This document shows positions 15,649 to 23,021 of a stretch of DNA of 64,000 bases, one piece after another. Below the pieces are notes generated by a model. The model worked only from the letters and a program-made list of their open reading frames with translations, searched no databases and had not been told where the DNA came from. Every line of letters begins with the position of its first letter. Position 1 is the first letter of the stretch. The stretch comes from Yoonia sp035117555. Its GTDB lineage: Bacteria > Pseudomonadota > Alphaproteobacteria > Rhodobacterales > Rhodobacteraceae. The stretch covers positions 62,001 to 126,000 of the forward strand of contig NZ_JAYKPK010000006.1 in assembly GCF_035117555.1 (NCBI RefSeq), given 5' to 3'. The translations under genes were made by a program, and so were the position numbers.

Positions 15649-17166
15649 TTAGGAATTAAATGCCTCGGGCAGCAAGTCTGCGGGCAGGTTCTGATAGCAG
15701 ACCGGGCGCAGGAACCTGCGGATCGACAATGTCCCGACCGACGTTGCGCCGAAATTCGTGCTCGCCGGGTAGGGCCCGCCATGGACCATCGAATCGACGA
15801 CCTCGACCCCAGTGGGAAAGCCGTTGACAAGGATGCGCCCGGCCTTGCGTTCCAGCACCGGCAGCAGGCGCTGTGCGGCAGGCAGGTCGGCATCGTCCAT
15901 ATGCAGGGTCACAGTCAATTGCCCGGATAAGCCACGCGCCAGCTGATCCATTTCATCGACAGATCCGGCGCGGACAATCAGGCCAAGCGGGCCGAACACT
16001 TCTTCCCCCAGATCATGATCCGACAGGAATCTGGCGGCAGAGGTCTGGAACAGATTGGGCTGTGCGAGGCGCCCTTCGGATGTCGTCGTCACCAAAGCCA
16101 TCACGCCGGGATGATCGGCAAAGCGCCGCTGGCCTGCCTGATAGGCCTGCGCAATACCATCGGTCAGCATGACTTGCGGCGCAGTTTTTTCCAGCGCAGC
16201 TTTGGCGCTGGCGGTGAAATCATCCGCATCGGCACCATCCAGCACAATGGCAATACCGGGATTGGTGCAGAACTGCCCTGCCCCCATGCAAAGCGATGCC
16301 GCCCAATCCGCGCCCAGCGCGTCGGCACGTGTTGCCATGGCGGCGGGCAGCAGGAACATCGGGTTCACGCTGCCAAGCTCGCCAAAGAACGGGATCGGTT
16401 CCGGGCGTGCAGCGCAGAGGTTGAACAGCGCACGGCCACCCCCCAGACTGCCGGTAAAGCCCACCGCGCGGATCAGCGGATGGGTCACCAATGCCGCGCC
16501 GACGCTGCGGTCGCCGCCTTGAATCAGGCTGAACACACCCGGATGCACGCCGGTCCGGCTGATCGCGGCGTGGATCGCTTGTGCCACAATCTCGCCCGTG
16601 CCGGGATGGGCGGAATGGCCTTTGACCACGACGGGGCAACCCGCAGCCAGCGCTGCGGCGGTGTCGCCACCGGCGGTGGAAAAGGCCAGCGGAAAATTCG
16701 ACGCACCGAAGACGGCCACCGGGCCGATAGGCCGCTGCATCATCCGCAATTCCGGGCGCGGGGCAGGCTGCCGGTCAGGCAGGGCGGCGTCATGACGGCG
16801 ATCAAGGAAATCGCCTTTTTCAATGTGATCGGCAAACAGCCGCAACTGACCAGTGGTGCGCCCGCGTTCACCGTTCAGCCGTGCCGCAGGCAGGCCGGTT
16901 TCCTGCGTGCCGATCTGGGTGATCGCCTCCGCGCGGGCCTCGATTTCGTCCGCGATGGCGCGCAGAAAACCGGCATGTGTGGCAGGGCTGGCATAGCCAT
17001 AAGACCAGAATGCCTGTTCAGCGGCCTGACAGGCGTGGTCCACGAGGTCAGCAGTGCCAACGGCATAGTTATGCGCCGGACCATGGGCGGGCGTCGAAGC
17101 AAAGACTGCAGCACCGGTGACCCAGTTACCGGCGATGAGATGCTTCCCTGTCGGATGAAATTCCAT
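15649..17166 (-). CDS. 2-oxoglutarate semialdehyde (2,5-dioxovalerate) dehydrogenase
   Basis: 505-residue aldehyde dehydrogenase of the 2-oxoglutarate-semialdehyde group (type III-like). MEFHPTGKHLIAGNW starts the protein. Catalytic Glu lies in FFGELGSVNPMFLLP and catalytic Cys in GAGQFCTNPG; the NAD(P) motif is GFTGSLGGGRALF. It oxidises the deaminase product to 2-oxoglutarate, the final step of 4-hydroxyproline catabolism. Transcribed divergently from the pyrroline-2-carboxylate reductase, with a TTGTATACAA palindrome between the two. Confidence 0.93.
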   Translation of the reverse strand: MEFHPTGKHLIAGNWVTGAAVFASTPAHGPAHNYAVGTADLVDHACQAAEQAFWSYGYASPATHAGFLRAIADEIEARAEAITQIGTQETGLPAARLNGERGRTTGQLRLFADHIEKGDFLDRRHDAALPDRQPAPRPELRMMQRPIGPVAVFGASNFPLAFSTAGGDTAAALAAGCPVVVKGHSAHPGTGEIVAQAIHAAISRTGVHPGVFSLIQGGDRSVGAALVTHPLIRAVGFTGSLGGGRALFNLCAARPEPIPFFGELGSVNPMFLLPAAMATRADALGADWAASLCMGAGQFCTNPGIAIVLDGADADDFTASAKAALEKTAPQVMLTDGIAQAYQAGQRRFADHPGVMALVTTTSEGRLAQPNLFQTSAARFLSDHDLGEEVFGPLGLIVRAGSVDEMDQLARGLSGQLTVTLHMDDADLPAAQRLLPVLERKAGRILVNGFPTGVEVVDSMVHGGPYPASTNFGATSVGTLSIRRFLRPVCYQNLPADLLPEAFNS

Positions 17167-17239
17167 CTGGCGTCCTTTTCATTATGACTTTGGGCACGAT
17201 CAACGGCCACCCGTCAAAGGCGCGCCAGATGCCTTGCTT

Positions 17240-17262
17240 TTTGTATACAAATAGTATGCAAA
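17240..17262. promoter_or_regulatory. TTTGTATACAAA operator between divergent island genes
   Basis: TTTGTATACAAA is a perfect 12-bp palindrome. With GTATGCAAA at 17254-17262 it also forms a second, longer inverted repeat with one mismatch. It sits 74 bp from the dehydrogenase ATG and 52 bp from the reductase ATG and could control both. TTGTATACAA is a classic FCD-type GntR site. Confidence 0.6.
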
Positions 17263-17303
17263 TGGTCAAGCAATCTCCTCCTTGTCCAAAAAGGTTTGTC
17301 GCC

Positions 17304-18335
17304 ATGTCCCTGACTCTGCCCATCGAAGCCCTGCAAACACGAACCGTGGCGATCCTGCGCCGCGCCGGGATGAACACGCTGCAGGCTGAGGCGCTGGGCC
17401 GTGTCATCACAGCGGGCGAGCGTGACGGCTGCAAGTCGCACGGCATCTACCGGATCGAAGGTGTGCTGCGCACGCTCAAGGCGGGCATGGTTGACGGCAC
17501 TGCGCTGCCGGTGCTGCAACCTGATGACGGCAAGGCAATCATCCGGGTGAATGCAAAGCGCGGCTTTTCCAGCCCGGCGTTCGAACTGGGCCTGCCACTG
17601 CTCGCAGATCGCGCCCGCGATCTGGGTCTGGCGGCCATGGTGGTGAATGATTGCACGCATTTTTCCGCGCTCTGGCCCGAGGTCGAGGCGATCACCGCCC
17701 ATGGGTTGGCCGGTCTGGTGATGTGCCCCAGCTATGCCAGCGTCGCCCCGACCGGCGGCACAAAGCCGCTCTTGGGAACGAATCCGCTGGCCTTCGGCTG
17801 GCCGCGCCCGTCAGGGCAACCCTATGTGTTCGACTTCGCCACCTCAGTCGCCGCGCGGGGCGAGATCGAACTTTTGCGCCGTGCCGGGAAACCTGTCCCC
17901 GCAGGCTGGGCGATTGATACAGCAGGCCAACCCACCGATGATCCGGTCGCAGCACTCGCCGGTGCTATGCTGCCTTTTGGTGGGCATAAGGGATCGGCCA
18001 TCGGGACGATGATCGAATTGCTGGCTGGCGTGATGATCGGCGATCTGACCAGCCCCGAAGTGCTCGATCAGATCGGCAGCACCATGCTGGCCCCGTTCCA
18101 TGGCGAGTTGATCATCGCCCTGTCGCCCGAAGCTTTCGCCGCTGGGCGACCCGGCGACCCCTTTTCCCGGGCCGAGGTTCTCTTTGACGCAATCACCGGT
18201 CAAGGGGCGCGGCTGCCGTCGGCCCGGCGGTTTGCCGAACGGGCCAGCGCCATGGTGGATGGTGTGACACTGACCCAGGCCGAAGCGGATCAGCTGGACC
18301 GGATGCTGGAACTGGGGCTGGAGGCGATTACCTGA
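17304..18335 (+). CDS. delta1-pyrroline-2-carboxylate reductase, Ldh2/malate dehydrogenase family
   Basis: 343 residues from the ATG preceded by AAAAAGG. Member of the NAD(P)H-dependent type-2 malate/lactate dehydrogenase family that includes piperideine/pyrroline-2-carboxylate reductases. Family marks are KSHGIYRIEGVLRTLKAG (active-site SHG), VVNDCTHFSALWPEVE, PLLGTNPLAFGWPRP and LPFGGHKGSAIGTMIELLAG. It would reduce the product of the 3-hydroxyproline dehydratases to L-proline. Length is normal. Confidence 0.9.
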   Translation: MSLTLPIEALQTRTVAILRRAGMNTLQAEALGRVITAGERDGCKSHGIYRIEGVLRTLKAGMVDGTALPVLQPDDGKAIIRVNAKRGFSSPAFELGLPLLADRARDLGLAAMVVNDCTHFSALWPEVEAITAHGLAGLVMCPSYASVAPTGGTKPLLGTNPLAFGWPRPSGQPYVFDFATSVAARGEIELLRRAGKPVPAGWAIDTAGQPTDDPVAALAGAMLPFGGHKGSAIGTMIELLAGVMIGDLTSPEVLDQIGSTMLAPFHGELIIALSPEAFAAGRPGDPFSRAEVLFDAITGQGARLPSARRFAERASAMVDGVTLTQAEADQLDRMLELGLEAIT

Positions 18336-18382
18336 CGCAAGCGGCGGGTGATTGATTCGCACGGCGAACCACCGTATCCCCC

Positions 18383-18390
18383 TGTCGACA
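18383..18390. promoter_or_regulatory. TGTCGACA core upstream of GntR gene
   Basis: TGTCGACA followed by CAAA, 29 bp before the regulator ATG. It shares the core, and part of the 3' flank, of the sites at 4635-4652 and 19145-19162, suggesting autoregulation. The AT-rich left flank is absent, so this would be a weaker site. The same 8-mer also occurs inside a coding region near 8186. Confidence 0.4.
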
Positions 18391-18419
18391 CAAAGTTCTG
18401 ACCGAGGAAGGATATCGCC

Positions 18420-19124
18420 ATGACCGAAGCCACGCCTGACACCGCCCCGGAACGCAAACGCGGATCAGGGGTCAAGCTGGTCTATGAATCGCTCCGCGAT
18501 GAAATCCTGAACCTGATTCTCGCCCCCGGCAGCCCGATTGACGAAGTGCAGCTTGCCGAACGGTTCGGCATGTCACGCACCCCGATCCGCGAAGCGCTGG
18601 TGCGGCTGGCCGGTGAAGGACTGGTCGAAACACTTCCCAACCGCTCGACCATGGTGTCGAATATCGACTTTCTGAACCTGCACACGTTCTTCGACGCGAT
18701 CACATTGATGTATCGGATTACCAGCCGGGGGGCAGCGCAATATCACCACCCCGCTGATCTTGACCGGATCCGCGCGCTTCAGGCTGATTTTGCCGCTGCG
18801 GTGAAAGCGCAGGACGCTCTGGGCATGATCGCGACCAACCGCGACTTTCACGCCGCCATCGCCGAAGCCGGGCGCAATCCATATTATACCACGCTGTTCC
18901 TGCGGCTTCTGGATGAGGGGCGGCGTCTGTTGCGACTTTATTACCAATCCTTCAACGATCGGCTGCCGCAAGAATATGCCGACGAACACGAGGCGATCAT
19001 CGCCGCCATCGCGGCCCGCGACATTGAACTCAGCGACCGTCTGGCGCGCGCCCATGCCGATCAGATCATGCAGCAAATCCAGCAATACTTTGCCCGGGAC
19101 CTGCGGCAGGATGTGCCGTTATAG
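18420..19124 (+). CDS. GntR-family (FCD) transcriptional regulator
   Basis: 234 residues. The N-terminal winged helix-turn-helix has LRDEILNLILAPGSPIDEVQLAERFGMSRTPIREALVRLAGEGLV. The C-terminal FCD domain carries the metal/ligand-binding histidines in NRDFHAAIAEAGRNPYY, DEHEAIIAAIAARD and RAHADQIM. AAGGA precedes the ATG. The only regulator in the hydroxyproline island, so the likely sensor of hydroxyproline or a pathway intermediate. The TGTCGACA-type sites upstream of the TRAP, gntR and deaminase genes are its best candidate operators. Confidence 0.92.
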   Translation: MTEATPDTAPERKRGSGVKLVYESLRDEILNLILAPGSPIDEVQLAERFGMSRTPIREALVRLAGEGLVETLPNRSTMVSNIDFLNLHTFFDAITLMYRITSRGAAQYHHPADLDRIRALQADFAAAVKAQDALGMIATNRDFHAAIAEAGRNPYYTTLFLRLLDEGRRLLRLYYQSFNDRLPQEYADEHEAIIAAIAARDIELSDRLARAHADQIMQQIQQYFARDLRQDVPL

Positions 19125-19144
19125 TGACGCCAACGCCCGCATAA

Positions 19145-19162
19145 TTTATGTCGACAAATAAA
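19145..19162. promoter_or_regulatory. TTTATGTCGACAAATAAA operator
   Basis: Near-palindrome sharing TTTATGTCGACA with the perfect TRAP-operon site at 4635-4652, 75 bp before the deaminase ATG. The distance to the start codon is about the same as at the TRAP operon, which supports a common operator rather than chance. Confidence 0.6.
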
Positions 19163-19236
19163 ATGCAATCTTTATGATCTGATCAGGAATCGGCGCTTGC
19201 GTGCCGTATTGCCGCAATGGATCATAAGGAGTTTTC

Positions 19237-20199
19237 ATGGACACGAAGGTATTCAACGGCGTCATTCCGGCGCTCATGACGCCCTGCAAGGCGGATCGCA
19301 CCCCTGACTTTGATGCGCTGGTGCGCAAGGCGGGGCAATTGATGGATACTGGCATGTCCGGTGTCGTCTATTGCGGCTCGATGGGCGACTGGCCCCTGCT
19401 CACCGATGCGCAGCGGATGGAGGGTGTCGCGCGGCTCGTGCAGGCGGGCATTCCGGTCATCGTCGGCACCGGCGCGGTCAATTCATCCCTCGCCGTCGCC
19501 CATGCCGCCCATGCGCAAGAGGTCGGTGCCGCTGGCCTTATGGTGATCCCGCGGGTCTTGTCGCGCGGTGCTTCGGCCATCGCGCAGCGCAACCATTTCG
19601 AGGCAGTCCTTGCCGCCGCCCCCGATCTGCCTGCCGTGATCTATAACAGCCCTTATTATGGCTATGAAACCAAGGCTGATCTGTTCTTTGCTTTGCGCGC
19701 CGCGCATCCCAATCTGATCGGTTTCAAGGAATTCGGCGGTGCCGCCGCGATGACCTATGCCGCCGAACATATCACCAGCGCCGATGACGGCGTGATCCTG
19801 ATGGCCGGCGTCGATACCGGCGTTTACCACGGCTATGTCAAATGCGGTGCCAGCGGCACGATCACCGGCATCGGCAATGTGATCCCCAAAGAAGTGCTGC
19901 ACTTCGTCGCGCTGGCCAAGCTTGCCGCCACCGGCAACCCCGAGGCCCGCACGCGCGCGCGCGAATTGGGCGAAGCGCTGGACGTGCTGTCATCCTGGGA
20001 CGAAGGCACCGATCTGGTGCTGTATTACAAACACATGATGGTGCTGCAGGGTGATGCGGAATACAGCCTGCATTTCAACGCCACCGACGCGCTGACCCCC
20101 AGCCAGCAAGGCTGGGCCGAGGCGCAACTGACCCAGTTCCGCGCCTGGTATGCGGAATGGAGCAAACTGCCCGGTGTCGTCCAGACCTGCAAGGTCTGA
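19237..20199 (+). CDS. lhpC: pyrroline-4-hydroxy-2-carboxylate deaminase (DapA family)
   Basis: 320-residue DapA/NAL-superfamily TIM barrel. The Schiff-base Lys is in LIGFKEFGG and the catalytic Tyr in VIYNSPYYGY. The GTTGE motif of true dihydrodipicolinate synthases is replaced by YCGSMGDWPLL, as in hydroxyproline-pathway deaminases. It converts pyrroline-4-hydroxy-2-carboxylate to 2-oxoglutarate semialdehyde, releasing ammonia. ATAAGGAG precedes the ATG. Transcribed from its own operator-bearing upstream region. Confidence 0.9.
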   Translation: MDTKVFNGVIPALMTPCKADRTPDFDALVRKAGQLMDTGMSGVVYCGSMGDWPLLTDAQRMEGVARLVQAGIPVIVGTGAVNSSLAVAHAAHAQEVGAAGLMVIPRVLSRGASAIAQRNHFEAVLAAAPDLPAVIYNSPYYGYETKADLFFALRAAHPNLIGFKEFGGAAAMTYAAEHITSADDGVILMAGVDTGVYHGYVKCGASGTITGIGNVIPKEVLHFVALAKLAATGNPEARTRARELGEALDVLSSWDEGTDLVLYYKHMMVLQGDAEYSLHFNATDALTPSQQGWAEAQLTQFRAWYAEWSKLPGVVQTCKV

Positions 20200-20211
20200 T
20201 GGGCGACTGCC

Positions 20212-20265
20212 TGTCTTGAACTCACTACCGGACGGGATTGCCTCGTCCGGCGGCTCAGGACAGCC
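20212..20265 (+). terminator. stem-loop downstream of deaminase gene
   Basis: CCGGACG/CGTCCGG at 20228-20250 nested inside weaker CTGTC/GACAG arms. No T-run follows. It is the only obvious structure in the 260-bp gap before trnW and may mark the end of the island transcript. Confidence 0.35.
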
Positions 20266-20459
20266 CGCCTGTGCTGTCGCGGGCGCTGACAAAATGATCC
20301 AGTTCTGATGATGTAATCGTCCGGTATCGATATCCATCAAAGCTGGCCCGGCAACGGGCATTTGTTGCAATATGCCGCGGATGACATGCTATTGGCTCTC
20401 CCCCTCGGAAGACACCAAATTTCGCATTCTCACGCGTCATCTGCAATGATGGTAAAAAG

Positions 20460-20535
20460 TGGCAGGGGCATGGAGACTCGAACTCCAGACCTACGGTTTT
20501 GGAGACCGTCGCTCTACCAACTGAGCTATACCCCT
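20460..20535 (-). tRNA. trnW: tRNA-Trp (CCA anticodon)
   Basis: A complete 76-nt cloverleaf on the minus strand: acceptor AGGGGTA/TGCCCCT, D-arm GCTC...GAGC, anticodon stem ACGGT/ACCGT around loop CTCCAAA with anticodon CCA, T-arm TGGAG/CTCCA around TTCGAGT, and an encoded 3' CCA. In related alphaproteobacteria this tRNA usually lies between tuf and secE. Here tuf is 2.5 kb upstream and secE 17 kb downstream. Confidence 0.97.
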
Positions 20536-20657
20536 AAGGCCGAGTGTCGGATTAGTCGCAAAAGCCCTGCTGATCAAGAGCGAAGGTGCCGCAGACTTGT
20601 GTTCAACACCAGAAATGTTGAAACAGGCCGTAAGACCCCGACCAAAAGGCCAATATA

Positions 20658-21335
20658 TTGTCCCTGCGCAGACGGATTGAACATTCTCAACGGCTGGCAT
20701 CGTGGCTCGCCTGGCTGGCGGGGGCCTATCTGGCCTTGTGCAACCGCACGACCTGCTGGCAGGTCGATGGCTTGGATGATCTGCGCGCCGCCTTGGCCAA
20801 AGGGCCGGTGTTGCTGATCATGTGGCACGAAAGGTCGGTCATGGGTGCGCTGCATTGGCCTGTGGCGGATGGGCCGCTGTCGAGCCTTTACGACGCCTCG
20901 CCCATCGGGCGGGTGTCGGGGGCCCTGCAACGGCGTGTCGGCCTGCAATCGATGCAGATGTCGCGCAAGACGGGCAATCTGGCGGCGTCGCGCATCGTGC
21001 TGAAGCGCGTGCGCGACGGCGTCAGCATCGGGCTGACCGGCGATGGCCCGCTGGGGCCTGCGCTGGTGGTCAAGGATGCGCCGCTGGAATGGGCGCGGGT
21101 CACCGGCGCGCCGGTGTTCTGCTATGCTTTTGCGACGACACGCGGGCGGCGGCTGAACTCCTGGGACCGGATGCTGGTGCCGCGCTTGTTCGGACGCGGC
21201 GCGGTGGTTTTTGCGCGGTTTGATGGCGATGTTCCTCGGAAATTACCCGATGCCGCGCGCGAGACTTTGCGCGAGGATCTGCGCCTGTTCATGGACGCCA
21301 CCACCGCACGCGCCGATGCGCTGATCGCGCGGTAG
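20658..21335 (+). CDS. DUF374 lysophospholipid acyltransferase-family protein
   Basis: 225 residues starting at TTG (AAAAGG lies 8 nt upstream). DUF374 proteins are membrane-associated acyltransferase-like enzymes. The motifs here are LLIMWHERSVMGAL (the WHE/H-box region), GVSIGLTGDGPLGPALVVKDAPLEWARVTGAPV, and one N-terminal hydrophobic segment (about 12-30). The acyl acceptor is unknown; a lipid A or lysophospholipid role is the usual guess. It is transcribed against trnW and tuf. Confidence 0.75.
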   Translation: MSLRRRIEHSQRLASWLAWLAGAYLALCNRTTCWQVDGLDDLRAALAKGPVLLIMWHERSVMGALHWPVADGPLSSLYDASPIGRVSGALQRRVGLQSMQMSRKTGNLAASRIVLKRVRDGVSIGLTGDGPLGPALVVKDAPLEWARVTGAPVFCYAFATTRGRRLNSWDRMLVPRLFGRGAVVFARFDGDVPRKLPDAARETLREDLRLFMDATTARADALIAR

Positions 21336-21519
21336 AAACGCTTTCAGACGGCAGGGCCAGGAAAAGTTGCCAATTGGCAATCTCCTGATATTCAGCGCAT
21401 TATCAATAGGTTATATAAAATATGCTATCTTGCAGAAAATGGCAGAATCCCCCGCAGGATGAAGGCGTATTTTTGCGGTAAGAACGACCGCATGCTGCGG
21501 GGTGAAGGACCGGATTCAG

Positions 21520-22176
21520 TCAGTCCCGACCAGCCTTGGCAGCGCTTTCCAGCGCGGCCAGATCCGCACCGACAATGGCGGCTTCATTTGCTGCGATCCG
21601 ATCAATGTCCCAATCCCACCAAGCAATCCTGGTCAGTGCGGCGATGATGTGAGGTGCAAAGCGCCGCCGGATCACCCGGGCGGGGTTGCCCGCGACAATG
21701 GTATAATCGGGCACCGTCCCGCTGACCACAGCCCCCGCCCCCACGATCACGCCATTGCCGATCACAGCACCCGGCATGATCCGCGCCCCCTGCCCGATCC
21801 AGACATCATGACCGATGATCGTATCCGGCCCTGGATCAGGGACGGATGGGCTGTCCGGGCCACCGCCGGTAAAGATCATGAAGGGAAAGCTGGAAAACCC
21901 GTCATGCCGGTGATTGGCCGAGGCGGTGATAAAGGTCACGCCATCCGCGATCTGGCAGAACTTGCCGATACGCAACATCTCGGGCGAGAAATCGTAGAGA
22001 TAGGGCGCGAGCCGGGCCGCCCAATCCTCGGGCGGAACATGGGCGCTGGCATAGGTATAGTCACCGATGCTGATACGCGGATGGTCGATGACGGCGGATA
22101 AAAACACAGTGCCTGCATGGGCAGCGCCATCGGGCAGGCGCAATGGATTGCGGGTCTTGGGGTCTGGGAAGGGCAT
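21520..22176 (-). CDS. CatB-like hexapeptide-repeat acetyltransferase
   Basis: 218-residue left-handed beta-helix acetyltransferase of the xenobiotic (Vat/CatB) family. Hexapeptide-type repeats are visible in the second half (IIGHDVWIGQGARIMPGAVIGNGVIVGAGAVVSG), with the catalytic His in ITASANHRHDGFSSFPF. WWDWDIDRIAANEAAIV matches the family C-terminus. AAAGG precedes the ATG. The substrate may be an antibiotic-like molecule or a sugar; chloramphenicol resistance should not be assumed. Confidence 0.85.
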   Translation of the reverse strand: MPFPDPKTRNPLRLPDGAAHAGTVFLSAVIDHPRISIGDYTYASAHVPPEDWAARLAPYLYDFSPEMLRIGKFCQIADGVTFITASANHRHDGFSSFPFMIFTGGGPDSPSVPDPGPDTIIGHDVWIGQGARIMPGAVIGNGVIVGAGAVVSGTVPDYTIVAGNPARVIRRRFAPHIIAALTRIAWWDWDIDRIAANEAAIVGADLAALESAAKAGRD

Positions 22177-22345
22177 AGGATACCTTTGTGCTGGAACGAT
22201 GTCAGTTTCAGAACAGCGGATGATCCATTGGTACCTCCCTTAGCTATAGCTGACATAGATGAGGATGCAGCGTCAGAAAAGTCCCCAAGTGAAAAAACAG
22301 CGCCAGAGGAACCGTCCCGCCGCTACCGTCATTAAAGAAGCATCA

Positions 22346-22852
22346 TCACAAGCGATATGAATATACGTTATTTAGATAACCTTGGTCTCCGATACGGAAA
22401 TGGGTCTCTCCAACCTGTTCAAACCCCCGCGCGAGATAGAAGGCTATTGCTGGGTCATTTTCAGCATTGGTCGTGAGCCAGACAGACTCGATTCCTTTTT
22501 CACGACAATGTTGGAGCTCTGCATCCAACAGACGTTTGCCGATGCCCTTTCCATGATGACGCGGCTGAACGTAAAATGTCGAAATCTCCATTTCTGAACA
22601 GCCGGGCACGGGTGCCTTGCTCGCAGAGGACAACCGTATGAATCCGTCTATCCCCTCTGCATTTTCAGAAACAAGGATGAACTGATCGGGATCAGGTATG
22701 AGCTTCTCGATCTTGGATGGCGTAAATTCCGACAGCGCATAATCCGCAAAAAAGGCATTTACACCGCGTTTAAGATAGGTGCCGATCCATACCTCAATCG
22801 AAATCGCGGCAATGCTAGAGGCATCTGACGTGGTTGGTTTGCGTAAAATCAT
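22346..22852 (-). CDS. GNAT family N-acetyltransferase
   Basis: 168 residues from the internal ATG; the frame is open 35 codons further but the domain begins at MILRKPTTSDASSIAAI. The acetyl-CoA-binding motif A is STFYVQPRHHGKGIGKRLLDAELQHCREKGIESVWLTTNAENDPAIAFYLARGFEQVGE, a clear RimI/PhnO-like pattern. Target unknown. The ribosome-binding site is weak. It lies between tuf and the CatB-like gene on the same strand. Confidence 0.85.
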   Translation of the reverse strand: MILRKPTTSDASSIAAISIEVWIGTYLKRGVNAFFADYALSEFTPSKIEKLIPDPDQFILVSENAEGIDGFIRLSSASKAPVPGCSEMEISTFYVQPRHHGKGIGKRLLDAELQHCREKGIESVWLTTNAENDPAIAFYLARGFEQVGETHFRIGDQGYLNNVYSYRL

Positions 22853-22956
22853 GACCAATGAATGCCAGCTTTCAAGCAAGGTACAACGGAGATCTGGATT
22901 GGTGGTCGGCATGTAGCTGACATCGATGCGCCGAAGCTTTGGATGTACGAAGCGCA

Positions 22957-23018
22957 AAAGGCCGCCCCCAAAGGAGCGGCCTTTCGTCTGGCGTTGGGTG
23001 CGTCAAGACGCACCCAAC
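22957..23018 (-). terminator. tandem hairpin terminator of tuf
   Basis: Directly after the tuf stop is a 12-bp stem (22993-23004 with 23007-23018), then a second AAAGGCCGC/GCGGCCTTT stem (22957-22984) ending in TTTT on the minus strand. A strong Rho-independent terminator that should prevent read-through from tuf toward trnW. Confidence 0.8.
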
Positions 23019-23021
23019 CGT

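Noticed and set aside
20460..20535. trnW as the attachment site of an integrative element
   Set aside because: No integrase or recombinase gene and no repeated tRNA 3' end was found on either side.
21336..21519. AT-rich stretch with a short open frame starting near 21459
   Set aside because: The frame overlaps the acetyltransferase gene on the other strand and has no family resemblance; nothing supportable.
21520..22176. Chloramphenicol resistance gene
   Set aside because: The family includes CatB, but also many sugar and xenobiotic acetyltransferases; the chromosomal context gives no reason to claim drug resistance.
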